Shown: positions 7,442-14,909, numbered from the stretch's first letter. The stretch is DNA of 18,938 nt from an uncultured Eubacteriales bacterium (GCA_900550525.1 URSN01000025.1:1-18938); one strand, 5' to 3'. Made by a program: numbers and translations. Notes: generated from the letters alone by a model not told the origin.

Positions 7442-8251
7442 ATGAGCAAATGGTCCGACATCAAGATGTATGATCTGTCCATCCCGATCGGCGTCAACAC
7501 GCCGCCGTGGCCGACGTATGAGCCGCTTCAGATGAAGTTCTTCAAGCGCCTTGCGCCCAACGGCGCCAACGGCCAGCTGATGACGCACTCCAACCACGTC
7601 GGCACGCACCTGGACGGCCCGCTGCATTTTGACACCGCAGGCCGCGACATGGCGTCGCTGGAGCTGACCAAGCTCTGCCATCCCGGCGTGGTCGTCGACC
7701 TGTCCGACGAGTTCGGCGAGGACGACTGGGGCATCTACACCGCCGCCGATATCGAAAAGCGCGTCGAGGTGAAGAAGGGCGACATCCTCATCATCAACAC
7801 CGGTTACCACAAGTATGGCTGGGACGTGCCCGGCACCGCGGACGAGAAGCGCTACATGGTGCGCCATCCCGGCCCGTCGCTGGACTTTGTCAAGTGGGTC
7901 CGCGAGAAGGAGATCCGCTGGATCGGCGTGGACTGCGGCAGCGCCGACCACCCGATGAACACGAAGATCCGCGACTGGGAGCCGATGGAAGCCGCCAAGT
8001 GCGACAAGAAGTTCCAAGAGAAGTACGGCAAGTCCCTCAACGACATCTATCCGTGGCCGGATCACTACCAGGCCATGCACATCGAGCTGTTCTGCCAGCC
8101 GTATGAGGCGATCCATGCCGAGTGCCTGGGCGGCCAGATCGACGAGCTGTCCAACAAGCGCGTGGTCATCGGCTGCTTCCCGTGGAAGCTGGTCGGCGGC
8201 GAGAGCTGCATCTCCCGCATCATCGCGTTCGACGGGTTCGACGACGTCTGA
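7442..8251 (+). CDS. Cyclase-family metal-dependent amidohydrolase (ring-opening candidate)
   Basis: A 269-residue member of the putative cyclase family (PF04199), which includes kynurenine formamidase and isatin hydrolase. These cytosolic enzymes hydrolyse amide or cyclic-amide bonds with divalent metal. The signature HVGTHLDGPLHF is intact, giving metal ligands His52, His56, Asp58 and His62; a second conserved block is GVDCGSADHPMN near residue 165. The ATG at 7442 follows AAGGAGG by a normal distance; an in-frame ATG just upstream (at 7424) lies inside the leader and would spoil that site. It has its own promoter and a strong terminator, so it can be expressed separately from the carbamoyltransferase operon before it. 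In context I infer opening of an oxidised heterocycle to a ureido acid. The substrate itself cannot be read from the sequence. Confidence 0.85.
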   Translation: MSKWSDIKMYDLSIPIGVNTPPWPTYEPLQMKFFKRLAPNGANGQLMTHSNHVGTHLDGPLHFDTAGRDMASLELTKLCHPGVVVDLSDEFGEDDWGIYTAADIEKRVEVKKGDILIINTGYHKYGWDVPGTADEKRYMVRHPGPSLDFVKWVREKEIRWIGVDCGSADHPMNTKIRDWEPMEAAKCDKKFQEKYGKSLNDIYPWPDHYQAMHIELFCQPYEAIHAECLGGQIDELSNKRVVIGCFPWKLVGGESCISRIIAFDGFDDV

Positions 8252-8257
8252 CAAACG

Positions 8258-8288
8258 GCGCGCGGCCGCATGGCCGCGCGCATTTTGG
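8258..8288 (+). terminator. Rho-independent terminator after the cyclase gene
   Basis: A perfect 10-pair GC stem (8258-8267 with 8272-8281) with a GCAT loop is followed by ATTTTGG. A second stem (8297-8305 with 8313-8321) lies directly downstream, before the next gene. Confidence 0.7.
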
Positions 8289-8351
8289 ATGCTGGCGGCC
8301 CGCCGCTTCCGGCGGCGGGCCCCATCCCCCCGTTGAGGACAGAGGAAGGGC

Positions 8352-8912
8352 ATGGGAGGAAACTGGCTGGGGGTGCTGCTCGTGCTGGCGGTGGCCGGCG
8401 CGCTCATCGGCATCTCCTATCTGCACAAGCGCAGGGCGCAGCCCTATGTGGACCGCTTCGCACAGACGTACTGCGAGACGGTGGCGCATGTGCTGGGCGA
8501 TGATGAGGACGCCTACCGGGACGTCCGCCTGGCGGCGGTGGAGACGGAGGACGGGAACCTGCGCGCCGCGCCGCTTGAAGAGCAGAGCGCGCCGCTGCGC
8601 GCGCTGCTGGAAAAGGGCGTGGACGCGCGCACCATCGAGCTGCTGCGCGCCATGTTCGAACAGCACGGCCAGGTGAACAAGCGCCTCTCCGGGCTGAACC
8701 TGCTGGGCAAACGGATCATCCCGCAGCTGAGCCGTGCCTTCATCCTGCTCAACGACGCCCTCACGCTGATCAGGGACTACCAGACCGTCGAATTCACGCC
8801 GAAGGGGCTGGAGCGCTTCCACCTCTTTTTGCACGACCAGGCGCGCGTGCGCGCAGACCTGCTCGAGCCGGTCGTTTCGCCGGCCTGCCGGGAGACGTTC
8901 CCGAAACACTGA
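8352..8912 (+). CDS. Unknown small membrane-anchored protein
   Basis: A 186-residue protein I cannot assign to a family. It opens with one hydrophobic segment (about residues 4-22, ending before a basic LHKRR stretch), so a single N-terminal anchor with the remainder in the cytosol is likely by the positive-inside rule. The rest is helical and charged, with a Leu-rich middle (GLNLLGKRIIPQLSRAFILLNDALTLI) that could pair with another helix. The ATG at 8352 follows GAGGAAGGG. It sits between two terminator-like structures (8258-8321 before, 8920-8935 after) and so may be its own small unit, fed by readthrough from the cyclase promoter. No link to the catabolic genes can be shown. Confidence 0.6.
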   Translation: MGGNWLGVLLVLAVAGALIGISYLHKRRAQPYVDRFAQTYCETVAHVLGDDEDAYRDVRLAAVETEDGNLRAAPLEEQSAPLRALLEKGVDARTIELLRAMFEQHGQVNKRLSGLNLLGKRIIPQLSRAFILLNDALTLIRDYQTVEFTPKGLERFHLFLHDQARVRADLLEPVVSPACRETFPKH

Positions 8913-8919
8913 ACGAACC

Positions 8920-8948
8920 GCCCGCGGACGCGGGCTCTTGTCATCATT
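8920..8948 (+). terminator. Short hairpin after the membrane protein
   Basis: A GCCCGC/GCGGGC stem of 6 pairs with a GGAC loop (8920-8935) begins 8 bases after the stop and is followed by a T-containing tail (TCTTGTCATCATT). It is a plausible but weak terminator. Confidence 0.45.
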
Positions 8949-9010
8949 AGACGATATTCCAGGGCGAGGCACACGCACACGGACCCATCCGCCCGCCCGC
9001 TTCACAGCCC

Positions 9011-9112
9011 CGCGCGGCGGGCGCCGCGCACGCAGGGAAGGATCCCGACCGACAACCGAACACACGAACAGACCTGGAAACGCCCGCGCGGCGGGGGCCG
9101 CGCACAGCAGGG
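9011..9112 (+). repeat. Two-copy GC-rich stem-loop repeat in the leader of the Mo-hydroxylase operon
   Basis: A 27-base unit at 9011-9037 recurs at 9085-9112 with one substitution and one inserted base. Each copy contains a 7-pair stem (GCGCGGC with GCCGCGC) around a 4-base G-rich loop. The copies lie 74 bases apart, between the membrane-protein gene and the FAD subunit gene. No clear sigma-A promoter was found in 8936-9167, so these may be RNA structures in a leader or merely repeats; the function is open. Confidence 0.5.
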
Positions 9113-9167
9113 CAAAACCCCAGGCGACATACAGTACAAACGGCAGGAAACTTGGAGGATTGCAACT

Positions 9168-10001
9168 ATGAGAGAGTTCGTCTATCTGCGGCCCGGTTCG
9201 ATCGCCGAAGCGATCTCCATGCGCTGCGAACACGAGGGCTGCTCCGTGCTCCTCAACGGCGGCACGGACGTGGTCATCCAGCTGCGCGACAGGCTGATCA
9301 AACCGGATTACGTGATCGACATCAAGCGCATCGAGGGCCTCAGGGAGATCACGTTCAGCAAGGAAGCCGGCCTGTTCATCGGCGCGTGCGCCACGATGAA
9401 CGAGATCGGCGGCAACGAGCACGTCAAGGCGCATTACCCGTACCTGGCGGAGGCGGCGCTTTCGGTGGGCAGCAAGCAGGTGCGCAACCGCGCCACCTGC
9501 ATCGGCAACATCGTCAACGCCTCGCCCCTGTGCGACACCGGCACGCCGCTGTACGCGGCGGACGCGGTGGTGTGCATCACCGGCAGGGACGGCGCGCGCG
9601 AGGTGCCCATCCGCGAGTTCATCACCTTTGTGCGGCGCACGGTGCTGCGCCCGGACGAGATCGTCACGGGCATCCGGGTGCCGTATGTGGAGGGCCTGCG
9701 CGGCATCTTCACCAAGGTCGCGCGGCGGCGCGAGGTGGCCCTGTCCACCATCTGCGGCACGGTCGCCCGCGTGGGCGACGAGTACCGCCTGGCCTTCGGC
9801 GCGGTGGCGCCCACGCCGGTGCGCCTGCCCAAGACCGAGGCGCTGCTCTCGGGCAAGCAGCTCACGCCCGCGCTCATCGAGCAGGCGGCGGAGCTGGCGC
9901 GCACGGAGGTCTCGCCCATCGACGATGTGCGCGCGTCCAAGGAATACCGGCTGGAAGTGGTCGGCGTCATCGCCAGAAGAAGCCTCGAACAACTGGCGTA
10001 A
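9168..10001 (+). CDS. Molybdenum hydroxylase, FAD-binding subunit (XdhB-like)
   Basis: A 277-residue FAD subunit of the xanthine dehydrogenase/CO dehydrogenase family, close to the usual 270-290 residues. It carries electrons from the iron-sulfur subunit to the external acceptor. Seen: LLNGGTDVVIQLR near residues 25-37 (first FAD contact), CIGNIVNASPLCDTGTPLYA near 110-130 (second FAD loop), and a C-terminal domain with KVARRREVALSTICGTVA. There is no cysteine cluster inserted of the kind found in 4-hydroxybenzoyl-CoA reductase, so an extra iron-sulfur centre is unlikely. A GGAGG ribosome site 10 bases before the ATG supports the start. First gene of a three-gene set with only 13 bases to the next. 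Confidence 0.92.
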   Translation: MREFVYLRPGSIAEAISMRCEHEGCSVLLNGGTDVVIQLRDRLIKPDYVIDIKRIEGLREITFSKEAGLFIGACATMNEIGGNEHVKAHYPYLAEAALSVGSKQVRNRATCIGNIVNASPLCDTGTPLYAADAVVCITGRDGAREVPIREFITFVRRTVLRPDEIVTGIRVPYVEGLRGIFTKVARRREVALSTICGTVARVGDEYRLAFGAVAPTPVRLPKTEALLSGKQLTPALIEQAAELARTEVSPIDDVRASKEYRLEVVGVIARRSLEQLA

Positions 10002-10014
10002 GGGGGTGCAAACG

Positions 10015-10500
10015 ATGAAATACAAGGTCAATTTCGTATTGAACGACGAACCGATGGAGCTGTATGTGGACGCGAACCGGACGATGCTCAACGTCCTGCG
10101 CGACGACCTGTGCTACACCGGCACCAAGGAGGGCTGCGGCGCGGGCGAGTGCGGCGCGTGCACGGTGATCGTGGACGGCCTGCCGGTCAACGCGTGCCTG
10201 GTGCTCGCGCCGGAGATGGACGGCATGCACATCACCACCGTGGAGGGGCTGGCCAAGGACGGCGAGCTCTCGCCCGTGCAGAAGGCGTTCGTGGAGCACG
10301 CCGCGCTGCAATGCGGCTTCTGCACGCCGGGGTTTGTCATGTCCGCCACGGCGCTGCTGATGGAGAACCCGCAGCCCACGCGCGAGGAGATCGTGCGCGC
10401 GATCTCCGGCAATCTGTGCCGCTGCACCGGCTATGTCCGCATCATCGAGGCCATTGAAGACGTGGCCGCCCAGTATGCCAAGCAGGGAGGTGCCAACTGA
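10015..10500 (+). CDS. Molybdenum hydroxylase, [2Fe-2S] subunit (XdhC/CoxS-like)
   Basis: A 161-residue small subunit with the standard two clusters. The plant-ferredoxin-type N-terminal cluster uses Cys41, Cys46, Cys49 (GCGAGECGAC) and Cys61. The C-terminal helical-domain cluster, next to the molybdenum site, uses Cys100, Cys103 (CGFCTPG) and Cys135, Cys137 (NLCRCTGY). All eight ligands are present, so the electron path from molybdenum to FAD is intact. The ribosome site is AAGGGGGTG. Its TGA stop overlaps the ATG of the large subunit (ATGA), which indicates coupled translation of a fixed-ratio complex. Confidence 0.95.
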   Translation: MKYKVNFVLNDEPMELYVDANRTMLNVLRDDLCYTGTKEGCGAGECGACTVIVDGLPVNACLVLAPEMDGMHITTVEGLAKDGELSPVQKAFVEHAALQCGFCTPGFVMSATALLMENPQPTREEIVRAISGNLCRCTGYVRIIEAIEDVAAQYAKQGGAN

Positions 10501-12857
10501 TGGAACAGGAATTCAAGCATGTCGGCGTAGCCTATGAACGCAGCGACGGCGTGAAGAAGGTCACCGGCGCGGCGGAATACGTGGACGACCTGCGCATGGG
10601 CCGCATGCTGTATGCGGACGTGGTGCGCAGCCCCTACGCGCACGCCAAGGTGCTCTCGGTCGACCTGTCGGAGGCGAAGAAGCTCCCCGGCGTGAAGGTC
10701 GTCATCGACGGCACGGACTATCAAAAGCGCGTCGGCCTCTACCTGGAGGACCGCTTCTTCATGATCAAGCCGGGCGACACGGCCAAGTACATGGGCGACC
10801 CGATCGCGGCCGTCGCGGCCGAAACGCCGGAGATCGCCCGCCAGGCGTGCGAGCTGAGCATGGTCGAGTACGAGCCGCTGCCGGTGGTGGCCAGCGCGCT
10901 CGACGGCATCAAGCCGGACGCGCCCATCATCCATCCGGAGCTGGGCAGCTACAAGGTCGCCCCGATCTTCTACCCCAAGCCGGGCACGAACATCTCGCAC
11001 CACTATGTGCTGCGCAAGGGCGACTGCGACAAGGCCTTTGAAGAGGCGGACGCGGTGTTCGAGCACGAGTTTTACATCCCGCACGTGCAGCACGTGCCGC
11101 TCGAGCCGCACGTGGCCGTGGCCAAGCTCGACCCGGACGGCAAGCTGACCGTGTGGGCCAGCTGCCAGTCCCCCTACGCGGTGCGGCAGACGCTTTCGGT
11201 CGCGTTCGACATGCCGCTCAACAAGATCCGCGTCATCTCCCCCGCGGTGGGCGGCGGCTTCGGCGCCAAGGCGGGCACGACGCTCGAGGGCATCGTCATC
11301 GGCCTGGCGCGGCACTGCCCGGGCCGGCCGATCAAGCTGACCTACAGCCGCGAGGACGAGTTCGTCAACTCCTACGTGCGCCAGGGCATGTTCGCGCGCA
11401 TCAAGACCGCCATGCGCAAGGACGGCAAGATGCTCGGCGTGAAGAACGAGTACTACTGGGACGGCGGCGCGTACACCGAGTACGGCGTCAACATCACCAA
11501 GGCGGGCGGCTGGGCGTCGGCCGGCCCGTACGACATCGACAACGTGTGGACCGACAGCTACTGCGTCTACACGAACAACCCCGTCGGCGGCCCGTACCGC
11601 GGCTTCGGCATGTGCGAGATCCACTTCGCCATCGAGCAGAACATCGACATGATCGCCAAGAAGATGGGCATTTCCGAGGTGGAGATCCGCCGCATCAACG
11701 GCCTGCGGCCCGGCGGCTCGACCGGCATGGGCGAGAAGATGGACGTGGCCGGCTATCAGGAATGTCTGGAGACGGTCGTCAAGGAGATGGAGTTCGACAA
11801 GCCCTCCGAGCAGCCCAAGGACCCGCACAAGGTGCGCGCCAAGGGCATCGCGGGCGGGTGGAAATCGCCCTCGATGCCGACCAACGCCGGCAGCGCGGCC
11901 ATCATCCGCATGAACGAGGACGGCACGTTCTTCCTCATGAGCAGCGGCATGGAGATCGGCCAGGGCGCGGCCACGGTGCTGCCGCAGATCGCGGCGGAGG
12001 TGCTCTCGGTCGATCCGAGCAAGATCACCTTCTGCTCCGGCGATACGGACCACACCCCCTACGAGTGGCAGACCGTCGCCAGCCGCACGACCTACTGCGC
12101 GGGCAACGCGGTCAAGCTCGCGGCGGAGGACCTGCGCGACAAGGTGCTCGACCTTGCGCAGATCAAGATGGGCGCGGTCAAGCGCGACCTCAAGTTTGAG
12201 GACGGCTACGTCGTGCACAAGATCTACCCCGAGCGCCGCGTGCCCATCAGCGAGTTCGCGCTGGGCGTCTCGTTCCCGGACGGCTCCGGCTATGGCGGCC
12301 CGGCCATCGGCGTGGGTACGTTCACGCTGGAGAACAACATCAACACCGACAAAAAGACGGGCGTGGCCAAGCACCACCCGGCCGCGTTCTGGACGATGGG
12401 CGTCAACGGCGCGGAGGTCGAGGGCGATACCGAGACGGGCCACATCAAGGTGCTCAAGATGGTCTCCTGCTTCGACGCGGGCAAGGTCATCAACCCGGCG
12501 CTGTTCTCCGCGCAGTCCGAGGGCGCGATGGTGCAGGCGCTGGGCACGGCGCTGTTTGAGGAGCTCAAGCTCAAGGACGGCAAGGTGCTCAACAAGAGCT
12601 TCGTGGACTACAAGATCCCGACCGCGGACGACGTGCCGGAGCTGGTCGTCAAGTACGTGGAGCATCCGGAGCCGACCGGCCCGTTCGGCGCGCGCGGCGT
12701 GGGCGAGCCGCTGATGGTGCCCGGCGCGCCGGCCATCGCCAACGCGGTGTACAACGCCATCGGCGTGCGCTTCACGCGCATGCCCATCCTGCCGGACGAC
12801 GTGCTGCGCGCCCTGCGGGAGAAGAAGGAGAAGGAGGAAGCCGCCAAGAAGGAGTGA
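10500..12857 (+). CDS. Molybdenum hydroxylase, molybdopterin-binding catalytic subunit
   Basis: A 785-residue large subunit of the xanthine dehydrogenase superfamily. It hydroxylates a substrate carbon with water-derived oxygen and passes two electrons to the iron-sulfur subunit. Seen: VGGGFGAK at 250-257 (Mo-pterin loop), PYRGFG with Arg367, EIGQGA with Gln488 near the Mo ligands, and GARGVGE with the base Glu736. At the position of the purine-binding glutamate of mammalian xanthine oxidase (just after GGGFGGK) this protein has Ala258, while the arginine of the RGFG motif is kept. A plain xanthine dehydrogenase is therefore less likely; another N-heterocycle is plausible. The C terminus is a charged Lys/Glu tail. 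A hairpin follows the stop at 12877. No maturation gene of the XdhC/CoxI or MocA kind lies nearby. Confidence 0.93.
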   Translation: MEQEFKHVGVAYERSDGVKKVTGAAEYVDDLRMGRMLYADVVRSPYAHAKVLSVDLSEAKKLPGVKVVIDGTDYQKRVGLYLEDRFFMIKPGDTAKYMGDPIAAVAAETPEIARQACELSMVEYEPLPVVASALDGIKPDAPIIHPELGSYKVAPIFYPKPGTNISHHYVLRKGDCDKAFEEADAVFEHEFYIPHVQHVPLEPHVAVAKLDPDGKLTVWASCQSPYAVRQTLSVAFDMPLNKIRVISPAVGGGFGAKAGTTLEGIVIGLARHCPGRPIKLTYSREDEFVNSYVRQGMFARIKTAMRKDGKMLGVKNEYYWDGGAYTEYGVNITKAGGWASAGPYDIDNVWTDSYCVYTNNPVGGPYRGFGMCEIHFAIEQNIDMIAKKMGISEVEIRRINGLRPGGSTGMGEKMDVAGYQECLETVVKEMEFDKPSEQPKDPHKVRAKGIAGGWKSPSMPTNAGSAAIIRMNEDGTFFLMSSGMEIGQGAATVLPQIAAEVLSVDPSKITFCSGDTDHTPYEWQTVASRTTYCAGNAVKLAAEDLRDKVLDLAQIKMGAVKRDLKFEDGYVVHKIYPERRVPISEFALGVSFPDGSGYGGPAIGVGTFTLENNINTDKKTGVAKHHPAAFWTMGVNGAEVEGDTETGHIKVLKMVSCFDAGKVINPALFSAQSEGAMVQALGTALFEELKLKDGKVLNKSFVDYKIPTADDVPELVVKYVEHPEPTGPFGARGVGEPLMVPGAPAIANAVYNAIGVRFTRMPILPDDVLRALREKKEKEEAAKKE

Positions 12858-12876
12858 CGCGGCGGCGGACGCCATC

Positions 12877-12908
12877 CGCCGGGAGGGGCCGCGCGGTCCC
12901 TCCCGGCG
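12877..12908 (+). terminator. GC-rich hairpin after the Mo-hydroxylase operon
   Basis: An 11-pair stem (12877-12887 with 12898-12908) with a 10-base loop lies 20 bases after the stop. There is no T-run behind it, so it is a terminator-like structure rather than a textbook one. Confidence 0.5.
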
Positions 12909-13127
12909 ATCGTTCCGGCCCGGGAATCGGGGCGCGGCGCGCTGCTTTGCCGCACCGGCTGACCGCCGGCGGCCCCTTCGGCAGCGTATCGCCCGCCGCG
13001 GGCGGGGAAGAAGGAATCGCCCCGCGCACGGGATTGTCCGCCCCGGCCGAAACGGGGTGCGCCGCCCCGGATACGGGGCGCAAAGGGGCCCCCGCAGGCG
13101 GCTGGAAAAAATTTTTTCAAAAAACTG
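12909..13127. other. Non-coding region before the permease promoter
   Basis: About 200 GC-rich bases with no supported gene, ending in a perfect 14-base palindrome GAAAAAATTTTTTC (13105-13118). That palindrome lies 10 bases before the -35 box and could be an UP element or operator. It resembles the A/T tract ahead of the promoter at 982. Confidence 0.5.
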
Positions 13128-13156
13128 CTGACAAATGTGAACGGGTTGTGTATAAT
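13128..13156 (+). promoter_or_regulatory. Sigma-A promoter of the permease operon
   Basis: CTGACA (-35, 13128-13133) and TATAAT (-10, 13151-13156) have a 17-base spacer. This is the best promoter in the window on the plus strand. The predicted start is near 13163. Confidence 0.82.
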
Positions 13157-13162
13157 AGAAAA

Positions 13163-13371
13163 AAAGTTTGAACTGCGACCCGCCGTTGCGGGACCCACCC
13201 GCAGCGATCCTGAAGACTCCGTTTGGATTTTTAGCAAAGGAACAGAACGAACAACTGCATCCAGACAGCGGCCGGAGGGCCGTACCTTGTCCAACCCCGG
13301 GAGCGAACGCACTCACCATACAGGACGTAAGGAATCGAGGGAATCCAACAAAACAAGTAGGAGGTAAATCA
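13163..13371 (+). promoter_or_regulatory. Long structured 5' leader of the permease gene, unassigned
   Basis: About 209 bases separate the predicted transcript start from the permease ATG. Foldable parts: an outer stem CTGCG/CGCAG (13173-13177 with 13200-13204) holding an inner stem CCCGC/GCGGG (13179-13183 with 13188-13192); a stem CGGCC/GGCCG (13269-13273 with 13278-13282); and CCTT-GTCC (13285-13292) pairing with GGAC-GT-AAGG (13323-13332) just ahead of the ribosome site. It matches no riboswitch I know, including purine, preQ1 and the PyrR-binding loop. Confidence 0.4.
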
Positions 13372-14826
13372 ATGGACAGAGAACAATTTCTCGGCTACTT
13401 GCCTGACGAGCGGCCGCCTGCGCTAAAGCTGTTCCTCTATGCTTTGCAGCAGGTCATCGTCATGTTCCCGGCCACCATTGCCGTTGCTCTGATCACCGGC
13501 TTCCAGGTGTCGACGACCATCTTTGCCAGCGGTATCGCAACGGTCTGCTTTGTCTTCATCACCGGTGGCAAGATCCCGATGTACTATGGCTCGAGCTTCT
13601 CGTATCTGACGGCGGTCATGAGCCTTGTCACCAGCGAGGCGATCCAGGCCAAGATGAGCCCGGAGGCCGTGCAGCAGGTGCTTGCCTGGCAGGCGGGCGA
13701 ATGGCCGGTCATGCCGACGGAGGCGATCCAGTTCGCGCAGTTCGGCATCGTCATGTCCGGCTTCGTGTCCATCGCCGCGGGCCTCATCGTCAAGTACGCC
13801 GGCCGCAAGGCGGTTGAGACGATCCTGCCGCCGACCATCACCGGTTCCATCGCGATGGTCATCGGCCTCACGCTGGCGAGCAACGCGCTGAGCGACGCCA
13901 TGCCGCAGGCGGCCGAGGGCATCACCGGCTCCAACTGGGTGTGGGCCGTCTCGCTCATCACGCTGCTGGTCACGGTGCTCGTGGCGCGCTACGCCAAGGG
14001 GTTGATCAGCCAGCTGCCACTGCTCTTCGGCGTGGCGGCGGGCCTGATCGCATCCGTCATCGCCTGCGCGGCGACGGGGGACTGGACCCTCTTCCGCGGC
14101 ATCAGCGACGAGGCGCTGGCCAGCCCGTTCAAGCTCGGCAACATCTTCGCCGTGCCCGCCTTCTCGTTCCCGAAGGTCTCGTGGGAGGCGGTACTGGCCA
14201 TCATGCCAATCGCCATTGCGACCATCCCCGAGTCCACGGCGCATATCTACCAGCTTGACATCTACGTCAACGATATCGCCAAGAAGAAGGGCCTGGGCGA
14301 TCAGGGTCTTGCCAACATGCTGCCGCGCAACCTCATCGGCGACGGCCTGTGCGACATGATCTCCGGCGTCATCGGCGGCCCGGCCGGTACGAACTACGGT
14401 GAGAACATCAGCACGATGGCCATCACCCGCGTGTTCTCGGTGCCGGTCATGTTCGTCGCCGGTATCATCGCCATGATCGTGGCGTGCTTCACGCCGCTGG
14501 TCAAGGGCATCTACGGCATCCCGCTGGCGGTCATCGGCGGCCTTGAGATCTATCTGTTCGGCGCCATCGCCGCGCAGGGCATCGCGATCATGATCGACGC
14601 CAAGGTCGACATGTTCAGCGGCAAGAACATCGCCGTCATCGCCATCATCATGATCTTCGCCCTCGGCGGCCAGTACGCCTGCGGCGGCAACATCCCGATG
14701 TTCGGCGTCGACGTGCCGTGCATCGCGGGCGCTGCGATCATCGGCATCATCTTCAACGCGCTGATGAGCATCGGCGAGAAGAAGGACCATGCGGCGGAAG
14801 CAGAACAGAAGGCAGCCGACGCATAA
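13372..14826 (+). CDS. NCS2-family nucleobase permease, UraA (uracil) type
   Basis: A 484-residue inner-membrane protein with about 14 hydrophobic segments, the NCS2 layout of two inverted repeats; members move a nucleobase with a proton. Two signatures point to the uracil branch. ATIPESTAHI carries Glu287 at the place of Glu241 in E. coli UraA, and GGPAGTNYGENISTMAITRV carries Glu344 at the place of Glu290; these two glutamates hold uracil in UraA. Purine NCS2 carriers usually have Gln in the second motif. The insert around residues 85-120 (Met/Glu/Gln-rich) is longer than in E. coli UraA. GGAGG lies 7 bases before the ATG. It has its own strong promoter and long leader. In context it is the likely entry point for the substrate of the enzymes upstream. 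Confidence 0.88.
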   Translation: MDREQFLGYLPDERPPALKLFLYALQQVIVMFPATIAVALITGFQVSTTIFASGIATVCFVFITGGKIPMYYGSSFSYLTAVMSLVTSEAIQAKMSPEAVQQVLAWQAGEWPVMPTEAIQFAQFGIVMSGFVSIAAGLIVKYAGRKAVETILPPTITGSIAMVIGLTLASNALSDAMPQAAEGITGSNWVWAVSLITLLVTVLVARYAKGLISQLPLLFGVAAGLIASVIACAATGDWTLFRGISDEALASPFKLGNIFAVPAFSFPKVSWEAVLAIMPIAIATIPESTAHIYQLDIYVNDIAKKKGLGDQGLANMLPRNLIGDGLCDMISGVIGGPAGTNYGENISTMAITRVFSVPVMFVAGIIAMIVACFTPLVKGIYGIPLAVIGGLEIYLFGAIAAQGIAIMIDAKVDMFSGKNIAVIAIIMIFALGGQYACGGNIPMFGVDVPCIAGAAIIGIIFNALMSIGEKKDHAAEAEQKAADA

Positions 14827-14856
14827 GCGCATCCGGCTGATCCTTCCGCGTTCGCT

Positions 14857-14909
14857 TTTCGTGTAGCACGAAACAGACCGGCCGCCGGCCCATTGGACCG
14901 GCGGCCGGT
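14857..14909 (+). terminator. Tandem hairpins after the permease gene
   Basis: A 7-pair stem TTTCGTG/CACGAAA with a TAG loop (14857-14873) is followed at once by a 12-pair GC stem (14877-14888 with 14898-14909) and the tail GGTGTGTGT. Probably a terminator for the permease transcript. The remaining bases to 15090 show no gene or promoter. Confidence 0.55.

Noticed and set aside
10500..12857. Simple xanthine dehydrogenase for purine salvage or urate formation
   Set aside because: Not excluded, but the Ala258 substitution, the uracil-type permease and the carbamoyltransferase context make it second choice; hence no xdh symbol was given.
13255..13285. PyrR-type attenuator loop in the permease leader (TCCAGACAGCGG)
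   Set aside because: It starts like the PyrR-binding consensus but breaks it at two conserved G positions and lacks a terminator/antiterminator pair downstream.
10431..13319. 962-codon minus-strand open frame opposite the Mo-hydroxylase
   Set aside because: Antisense shadow. The plus-strand genes carry all cofactor motifs, while this product has no recognisable domain and runs across an intergenic region.
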